A DNA stretch of 13,628 nt. Origin: Cytauxzoon felis (lineage: Eukaryota > Apicomplexa > Aconoidasida > Piroplasmida > Theileriidae). A program made the translations under genes and the position numbers. The notes under the pieces were generated by a model, which worked only from the letters and a program-made list of their open reading frames with translations, was not told where the DNA came from and did not search any database. Shown here in pieces: positions 7,581-13,628 of this stretch. The stretch covers positions 1 to 13,628 of the forward strand of contig JAIQCW010000349.1 in assembly GCA_020283715.1 (NCBI GenBank), read 5' to 3'. Within the stretch, counting starts at the first letter, position 1. Each line of letters opens with the position of its first letter.

Positions 7581-8411
7581 TCAATTCCCTAATAGTTCGA
7601 AATCGTCCCTTGTACCAGAAAATTCCTTAATCTTTTCTTTGATCTTCGATCCATGAGACCATGTTATATGGTCTTCCATATCTCTAGTCACATGATATGC
7701 AGGATTATTGACCACATCTATACCCACTTTAACATCTATGTAGAATAAATGATTAATTTTTAATAGATGGAAGGATGAAACATATGCACATCTCCCAGTC
7801 GTCCGTTCCAAAGCCGTTGTGGCATTCTCTATTTAATACTTCAACTTTAGGTATATTATTCTGAGTTTGTGTACAGTCATTTTATGGTGAAGTTGAAGTT
7901 AGAATAATATTGCATAAGGAATCAAATCAACTTACGTCCTTGCTCTATGTATGTGATCGCCTGTGTTAAATGTTCACAATACTTCCTCTGTACTAATACA
8001 ACTGCCAACCTCCTTCTGCAAAATATTGACGCAGAGATTTTTTCACAAATTTCCAAGTTAGATCTTGTAGATATTAAACCCATTTGATACCTATTTGTAA
8101 ATTAATAATCAGATTAAGTATGAGCATACAATTTTTCTAGTAGAGAATCGGTCATTTTAATCCTAAAAGGATCATCTTCAGGCAATTTCCTTAGCCCATT
8201 TGTGAGTTTTGTAATGTAACCGACCAATTTATTATACCTAAAGGGGAATAACATCAATATAATAATATTAAAATTACTTGTGATAATCCTGTGGATCTTG
8301 TATCATATAACGTCTTAATATTTTAGTTTCTCTATGTGTATTTACGTTCTTCCAATCGAAAAAGTTTGTCTTTTTCAAAAGCTTCTGTTCATGATACTTC
8401 AGCTCTCTCAT
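7581..8411 (-). CDS. IMP3: U3 small nucleolar RNP protein IMP3 (4 exons)
   Basis: Exons 8411-8278, 8237-8130, 8090-7936, 7735-7581; 183 residues, against 184 for human IMP3. IMP3 is an S4-domain protein of the SSU processome that helps U3 snoRNA pair with pre-rRNA. Family marks seen: MRELKYHEQKLLKKTNFFDW at the start, the RRY...QDPQDYHKYN block, CRRRL in the S4 region, and VGIDVVNNPAYHVTR...MEDHITW with the C-terminal SKIK...RDDFEL. Every junction keeps the frame and recreates conserved residues; for example the last one makes QGHVKVG. Introns are 40, 39 and 200 nt. The 200-nt intron is exceptional and holds two crossing inverted repeats. The ATG chosen is the first in frame and agrees with the conserved N-terminus. 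It lies 86 bp from the stop of the RbfA-like gene. Confidence 0.95.
7838..7910 (-). repeat. Two interleaved 10-bp inverted repeats in IMP3 intron 3
   Basis: Perfect complements: ACTTCAACTT (7838-7847) with AAGTTGAAGT (7890-7899), and ATATTATTCT (7853-7862) with AGAATAATAT (7901-7910). The pairs cross, so a transcript could form an H-type pseudoknot or two alternative hairpins, but not one nested stem. Confidence 0.6.
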
Positions 8412-8497
8412 TATTTATAATGTACATTTAAGAATATTAAATTATGCGATAAATTAAAAATGATTTGTATATATATTAAAAGTTATATTATATTCAT

Positions 8498-9927
8498 TCA
8501 TCTAAATCCTTGAAATCGCCTATGGAAGGTAAATTGCAAATTGTGGGTATATTCAAGAGGCAGATTATACCCAAATTCCGCAGATTTTGACTGATCTTTA
8601 ACATCAACAAATGATCTTTTATTATATTTTATGAATTTAATCGGAGGTGTATATCCTAATTCTAATTTTCTAGCTATCCAAAATCTCATCTTTGGTGCAA
8701 TAACATCTAGTGATTCTTGAACTTCCTTAGGGTCATGTGATGATAAAACTGTATAATAGCATTTTACAACTGATTTACTAGTTTCCATGACCACATAATT
8801 TATGCTTATTGATGCACCTTTTAAATGATGATATAGAAATTCCGGGTCATTACATGTTAATAATTGTTCAATATGTGTATGTAGCATTGTTCCAATCCTT
8901 GCAGCACGTCTATTTACATGACGTTTAATTGGATCAACAATTACACCTACAATAGAAATATATTAAACTAATGGGTTATATTAAAATTACCTTTAATATT
9001 TGGTACTGTAGAATTATTAATATCTGAACTTTGCATCTTCTCAATCCTAATTTTATTTCTAATTCTTGAAACAATCTCATCAAATCTATTCTTTTGTACA
9101 AACATTTCACTAAATACCAAATCTTGTTCATCTGTCTCTTCTATATCCTTAATTTCATTAGGCTGAGGTTATAATATAAAAATTTGAATGATAAACATAC
9201 TTTATATGGAAAATGCGATTTAATTAAACTTTTAGCGTCTCTTACAGGATCAATTTCAATTTTATTTTTATTTAATGAATTAAATGGATTCTTTATTCTA
9301 CTTTTAGCCTCAAATTCCTGTAATTTCTGGAATTCACCATAAGTTAAATCTTGGTAACCATTATTACCAATACTAATCGATTTAATACCTTCTGTCATGA
9401 TATCATCATCATCAAAGTTATAATTATTAATGTCATTATTTCTATAATCTTTATTTGTAGTCTTAAAATTTTGTGTTTCAGCATTTGCAAAATCAACATC
9501 ATTGCATGTTGGATTATTATTAGAGTAAATTTGTGTAGCATCAAATATTGATTTAGATGTTTCACACATTGGATTCTTACGTCTACCAGCACCTTTTCTG
9601 TCAATATCTTTTTCTTCCCATAAGTTTGGAGCATTTGGTGTATTGTCTACTAATTTACCATATTTTTTATAAGATTTTCCTGTAACTTTATTAAAAACAT
9701 CTTCTATATCTTTAGATTCTATAATTTTAATTTTAAATTAATTATAAGATTATTATCTAACCTTTTTCATGTTCATTTTGATAATGTCTTTCTATATCCC
9801 TTGCTAATGTATTATACACGGCATCATCCTGGAATTTCTGCCTTAATTTTGAACTTCTTGAAAAATATCTAACAATATATAGCATTTTTAATAAGAGAAT
9901 ATCGGAATTTAACCCTGGATTCATCAT
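8498..9927 (-). CDS. Organellar ribosome-binding factor A-like protein (4 exons)
   Basis: Exons 9927-9762, 9718-9201, 9162-8991, 8946-8498; 434 residues, stop TGA. The C-terminal ~140 residues resemble bacterial RbfA, a KH-like 30S/SSU maturation factor: RHVNRRAARIGTMLHTHIEQ as the first helix, a strand ending VVKCYYTVL, then IAPKMRFWIARKLELGYTPP, close to the RbfA LRRELGRRLRLRYVPELRF pattern. The N-terminus (LLLKMLYIVRYFSRSSKLRQ) is hydrophobic and basic, like a mitochondrial presequence; an apicoplast destination is also possible. The ATG at 9927 is the first in frame; Met15 is a plausible alternative start giving a cleaner presequence. Exon 2 carries an Asn/Asp-rich insertion. Introns are 43, 38 and 44 nt with donors GTTAGA, GTATGT and GTAATT. 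The gene is divergent from the SAM-carrier gene, starts 81 bp apart. Confidence 0.85.
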
Positions 9928-10008
9928 TTTATTTTTTGACAATTATATTGTATATGTGGTTATAACTAAATGGAGCTGCTCTGCCGTATATAAACAAAAA
10001 TTTAAAGA
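9928..10008. promoter_or_regulatory. Short divergent promoter region (RbfA-like / SAM carrier)
   Basis: Only 81 nt lie between two opposing start codons, so both 5' leaders and promoters must share this stretch or reach into coding sequence. It contains GGAGCTGCTC (9972-9981), a local palindrome-like, more GC-rich patch in otherwise AT-rich DNA. Confidence 0.45.
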
Positions 10009-11298
10009 ATGGATCACATAGGTATGTTTTTAATGTCTATCTACATCTAATTATTTACACCTTTAGCAAATGTGATTTGTGGAGGTATTGCGGGTGTAAG
10101 TGCAGACTTGTTGATGTATCCATTGGATACTCTTAAAACTAGATCGCAATTAAATAAGAGTCTAATTACTAAATATAATATACCATCCAATGCAGTTATT
10201 AAAGGCCTTAAATATAAATCTATGTACAGTGGTTTAGGTGTCTTAATCTGCGGAGATTTTCCATCCGGGGCTGCTTTTTATGGTATTTACGAATTCACCA
10301 AGGAAAAATTTAATGTAAATACTACACACAACGGTCAAAATAGGCTCCTACACACACATTCTCCGTTATCATCAACAACTGACTTTCCTAAACTACCTCT
10401 TCCAGTCATATATTTTTTAGGATCAACACTCGGTCAAATCAGCAGTTTAATACTTAGGTAAGAACATTTTAGTCAATATATGGATAGAGAATCGGATAAT
10501 AATACCTGATCTTACCAGTTTATTATATATTTAGACATATTATCATTCATAAGATGATACAATTGTTCTACTCATTCATTCGTACGAACCAATTGTATCA
10601 TCTGCAAACAATATATCAATCATAAATTACATATTACAGAAATCCATTTGAAGTAGTTAAACAACAATTACAAGCTGGTTTACATCCTAACGCATCTTAT
10701 GCTTTTAATCATATAATAAATACACAAGGGATCAGAGGACTTTATGCTGGATTCTTCACTACTTTGCTAAGGGAAATACCATTCGATGGTATTCAATTTA
10801 TACTGTGGGAGAAATTAAAATCAAACACACATATACAAAGTTGGTCTGAAAATTTCATCTTAAACATATTTATATAGACATTTCCAGTTATTTATCATCG
10901 AAGATGCATATGAGTGAGATTTCAGGTGATGTAATTACTTCGGCAATATGTGGTTCTGTAGCAGGTATTTTAATACTTTTAAATTTCATTATATTTTATT
11001 ATTCTAGGTGGCATAGCAGGAGCTGCAACCATGCCTTTAGATGTCACAAAAACACGCTTAATGACTCAAGGCAATAATAAAATGGTTCGTTCTTTAATAA
11101 TGTGTATAAAATATAATAATATAGTATAACTCAACATGGCATTGTTTAAACACCATCGCACGTGAAGAAGGTTCATCTGCTTTATTCAGAGGAATGTCAC
11201 TCAGGGTATCCTGGCTTACATTGGGTAGTTTTATCTTCTTTGCAGCACTAGAATCTGGTAAACTTACAATTAAGCCATATCTAATAAAACATGAATGA
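10009..11298 (+). CDS. SAMC: Mitochondrial carrier, S-adenosylmethionine carrier type (6 exons)
   Basis: Exons 10009-10021, 10067-10457, 10640-10839, 10878-10964, 11008-11084, 11125-11298; 313 residues, stop TGA. Three mitochondrial-carrier repeats with signatures PLDTLKTR (Pro23), PFEVVKQQ (Pro137) and PLDVTKTR (Pro240). Subfamily choice rests on SAMC-like features: GGIAGVSADLLMYPLDTLKT, SMYSGLG followed by DFPSGAAFYGIYE, NPFEVVKQ replacing the usual PxDxxK, LREIPFDGIQFILWEKLK, and WLTLGSFIFFAALE at the end. SAM carriers exchange cytosolic SAM for S-adenosylhomocysteine to supply organellar methylation and cofactor synthesis. The first exon is only 13 nt. Introns are 45, 182, 38, 43 and 40 nt. 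The 182-nt intron holds a 14-bp hairpin, intron 3 starts GTTGGT and intron 5 GTTCGT. The loop after repeat 1 is longer than usual. Substrate is inferred from similarity only. Confidence 0.92.
10552..10603 (+). repeat. 14-bp perfect hairpin in SAM-carrier intron 2
   Basis: AGATGATACAATTG (10552-10565) is followed after 24 nt by its exact complement (10590-10603). Allowing one bulged C, the stem extends by a further GTTC/GAAC step. It occupies the middle of the 182-nt intron, the only long intron of this gene. Confidence 0.75.
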
Positions 11299-11375
11299 AT
11301 TGGGTTAAAATATTAAAATTTGTATGTGTTGTACATTTTAAATTAAAATACAATTAATATTTAATGACAGTGATT

Positions 11376-13628
11376 CTAAAAAGAGTATAAGTTCGTTAGG
11401 ATATGTACAGTATCCTTTGTCAATGGAGTACAATGCCATCTAACCCATTCACCTAGTATATATGTGCTATATTTCTTTATATCATCACTATCGGATTCAA
11501 CATAATAGTAATCGTCATCTATGCTATCATGCACATCACCATATGTATCAGACAATGACTGCATATATCTTCTACTTGGTACATTATAAGAAGACATTAA
11601 ATCTGTCATAATCTTCTTTTTAAGTTGATTGCTACCTGGAGCAACCCGTTTAATAGGTGAAGTACTATCATCTGAACATGTATCTTCGGTATCAACAGTA
11701 GCAGGTCTTTGTGAACTATTAACAATAGCTCTATATTTATAAAAAGCTTCACTTGGTGTACAGTCATTTAGAATCTCTTGAAATTCTGATATCGTATTAT
11801 TAATAATTGTCAAGCATAAATCAGTTTGATAAATCTCTTTACATATTTTAATCTTCTTTTCCTTCCAATTATTAAAATCCATCATTAAACTATTATCATT
11901 TAATAAATCCATCAAACTAAATTTATGACTACTACCAGATGTACTCTTACCAGATCTCAATTTCTTCTTGATATAACCCAATTTTGACAGATCTTCAGGT
12001 AAGTCAGTACTTAAAGGATCTGAACACTGCGTCCCAGGCGATGAAGGAACTTCTTCAATGATTGGATGAAGTTTATTATAATCATCCCACTCCTTGGTAA
12101 ATTTACATTTGAATAAATCAATCATTTTCAATACCTGACCAGTAACTAGAGGTATTTCGGAATTAGATAAGGAAATGTTACCACTTTGTCTATTTAGGTC
12201 AATAAGTCCACATTCAGCTGGTGTATTCCAATTATCTACCTCTTTGTCTATAGTTTCACCTTGAAATTTAAAATACGATTTTAATGTTCTAATAGATGAT
12301 TCATCATAATGACTCGATCTTACATATGATTGAATGTCTTTCTCAAGCTCCTTTAATGCCTTTTCCTTTATAGTTAATAATTTATCAACATATGGTGTTA
12401 CTTTTTTACCATTTACCCATGCCGACCATAATAATTGTACATGATACATAGACGAATCTGATGATAACATCTTCAACTCACTCTTTGGTATACCGAAAAA
12501 TGAACGATAATCCAATAATAAACCCAAATCTAGCGACTTTGAGACTTTATCCACCAACTTTTTCAATACCCTATCTTCTTGATGTAAATGTGTAGTAAGT
12601 GTCCGAGTTTTTGCATCCTCAACTTCAAACGTCAACAAATCATTAGTTAACAGTGCATTATTAAATTTACTGGTGAATCCTAAACTAAATGGATCAGAAC
12701 CAGATGATAAATTACTTAATGTTATTAATGTATATGTAGTACTTAAATCGTTATACAGAAAACTAACGAACCCCTCAAACCACCACATCGTATTAGGAAG
12801 ATCACTAGTTGGAGTAGATGGATATACCAAACGAAACTTTAGATACAACTCCTTAAATCGACTATACAAATATAAACGATACGAGAACCATTGTATAAAC
12901 CATGAATTAAACATTGAAATTAATAAACTAAATAATATAATATAATTAATTATTCTACCAGAATTTCTATAAACACTCAACAAACAAAAGGAATTCGATA
13001 TTACATAGGTAATCAAAGTTGAATAGAATAATACCGCAAGGACGTAAACTTTAAATTGATTAATACCTCTCAGATAACACAACAAATTACAATTACAGAC
13101 GATTATTAACAACAGTTTGAGAAATACTAAAGGAAAATAATACATAAGACCGGAATCGACAGGAGGATCATTATAATCACCAGTACGATTTCTCAACATA
13201 TGATGGATTAAAGAAATCGGATAAGAAAAAATATCAAGTCGAAATCCAATGAGATATTTACTCAAATTCGAAAAAAATGTTCGCTTCTTATTAGAAAAAT
13301 CGACAATGCTATTAAGCAAACAAGAAACATTCTTAACGTCATTATACATAGTACAAGTTTGAGTATATTGAAGCCTATATATTCCACAAATATCAGAAAG
13401 TACATCTCTAGACTTATCAATTACTTCCTTAAATTTCCCTTGATTCTTCACTTTTGCTCCCTTTAAGCTCTCTATCTTCCCTCTTAGACAATCCGTATCT
13501 TTCTTCACACACTTCCCCAACTCAGATATATATTTGTGTAAGTCACAGTAACACTTATCCAAATCACACATCTTATTCTGTATACAGTTCAAACAATCAA
13601 CTATTTTCGTTATATGCGTCTCAATATT
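11376..13628 (-). CDS. Cys-rich antigen-like protein with three membrane segments and long tail, 3' part
   Basis: The frame is open from the window edge (13628) to the stop at 11376-11378, with no ATG at the upstream end, so the 5' part lies outside. The first ~70 residues align with residues ~760-825 of the plus-strand antigen gene (CIQNKMCDLDKCYC against CIQTKMKNLDKCYC; DVLSD against AVLSD). Counting from codon 13592, hydrophobic segments lie at about residues 151-173, 181-205 and 214-237. The remaining ~490 residues are soluble-looking, Lys/Asp/Ser-rich, nearly free of cysteine clusters and end in a Tyr/Asp-rich acidic patch before WVRWHCTPL. Classical VESA proteins are described with one membrane segment and a short tail, so this is either a different subfamily or a fusion. 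No known domain is recognised in the tail. The gene converges on the SAM-carrier gene, 77 bp apart, and no introns are visible. Confidence 0.78.
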   Translation of the reverse strand, partial: NIETHITKIVDCLNCIQNKMCDLDKCYCDLHKYISELGKCVKKDTDCLRGKIESLKGAKVKNQGKFKEVIDKSRDVLSDICGIYRLQYTQTCTMYNDVKNVSCLLNSIVDFSNKKRTFFSNLSKYLIGFRLDIFSYPISLIHHMLRNRTGDYNDPPVDSGLMYYFPLVFLKLLLIIVCNCNLLCYLRGINQFKVYVLAVLFYSTLITYVISNSFCLLSVYRNSGRIINYIILFSLLISMFNSWFIQWFSYRLYLYSRFKELYLKFRLVYPSTPTSDLPNTMWWFEGFVSFLYNDLSTTYTLITLSNLSSGSDPFSLGFTSKFNNALLTNDLLTFEVEDAKTRTLTTHLHQEDRVLKKLVDKVSKSLDLGLLLDYRSFFGIPKSELKMLSSDSSMYHVQLLWSAWVNGKKVTPYVDKLLTIKEKALKELEKDIQSYVRSSHYDESSIRTLKSYFKFQGETIDKEVDNWNTPAECGLIDLNRQSGNISLSNSEIPLVTGQVLKMIDLFKCKFTKEWDDYNKLHPIIEEVPSSPGTQCSDPLSTDLPEDLSKLGYIKKKLRSGKSTSGSSHKFSLMDLLNDNSLMMDFNNWKEKKIKICKEIYQTDLCLTIINNTISEFQEILNDCTPSEAFYKYRAIVNSSQRPATVDTEDTCSDDSTSPIKRVAPGSNQLKKKIMTDLMSSYNVPSRRYMQSLSDTYGDVHDSIDDDYYYVESDSDDIKKYSTYILGEWVRWHCTPLTKDTVHILTNLYSF

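Noticed and set aside
7736..7935. Box C/D snoRNA in the long IMP3 intron
   Set aside because: No CTGA D box on the sense strand and no convincing C box; H/ACA-like hexamers occur but are uninformative in AT-rich DNA.
12673..12945. Plus-strand 90-codon frame opposite the antigen-like gene
   Set aside because: Antisense shadow over the membrane/tail region of the long minus-strand frame.
1..13628. tRNA, rRNA, CRISPR or bacterial-type operon features
   Set aside because: No cloverleaf, rRNA core, regular spaced repeats or ribosome-binding-site pattern was seen; the gene structure is eukaryotic.

Overview
This window looks like nuclear DNA of an apicomplexan parasite, most probably a piroplasmid (Babesia/Theileria group). 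It is AT-rich, the core genes are packed close together, and they are cut by very short introns with GT...AG borders (15 of the 20 I can place are 37-47 nt). Both ends carry large cysteine-rich, low-complexity surface-antigen-like genes similar in style to Babesia ves/VESA-type multigene families. I cannot fix the species.

Layout. 1-2530 (+): 3' part of a Cys-rich antigen-like gene. 2550-4073 (-): NBP35/NUBP1-type cytosolic Fe-S scaffold ATPase, 4 exons. 4074-4807: AT-rich divergent intergenic region. 4808-6893 (+): MORN-repeat protein with an MGSAC acylation-type N-terminus, 7 exons. 7202-7405 (-): ribosomal protein eS28. 7581-8411 (-): U3 snoRNP protein IMP3, 4 exons. 8498-9927 (-): protein with a C-terminal RbfA domain and a presequence-like N-terminus, 4 exons. 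10009-11298 (+): mitochondrial-carrier protein of the S-adenosylmethionine carrier type, 6 exons. 11376-13628 (-): 3' part of a second Cys-rich antigen-like gene, here continuing into three membrane segments and a roughly 490-residue tail. The two antigen genes share an alignable segment and converge on a six-gene housekeeping block. This resembles the insertion of a variable family around a conserved core. The housekeeping genes are mostly organelle, Fe-S, ribosome-biogenesis or cytoskeletal in role and do not form one pathway.

The most unusual signal lies in the introns. Intron length is sharply bimodal: fifteen of 37-47 nt and five of 182-422 nt. The three longest (one in NBP35, two in the MORN gene) each hold a member of one dispersed family of short elements, richer in GC than their surroundings and bounded by inverted repeats around TTGCAGAC/GTCTGCAA. 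Two members carry a conserved internal splice-acceptor/donor pair. The third is a head-to-head arrangement with 38-nt terminal inverted repeats around a coding-like segment, the layout of a gene-fragment-capturing MITE. The other two long introns hold long perfect inverted repeats of unrelated sequence. I found no such element outside introns here. This is my candidate for an undescribed system: a MITE-like or introner-like family in a group of parasites generally regarded as poor in DNA transposons.

Gene models were assembled by eye from reading frames, splice borders and family resemblance. Homology statements come from memory of the families, not from searches.
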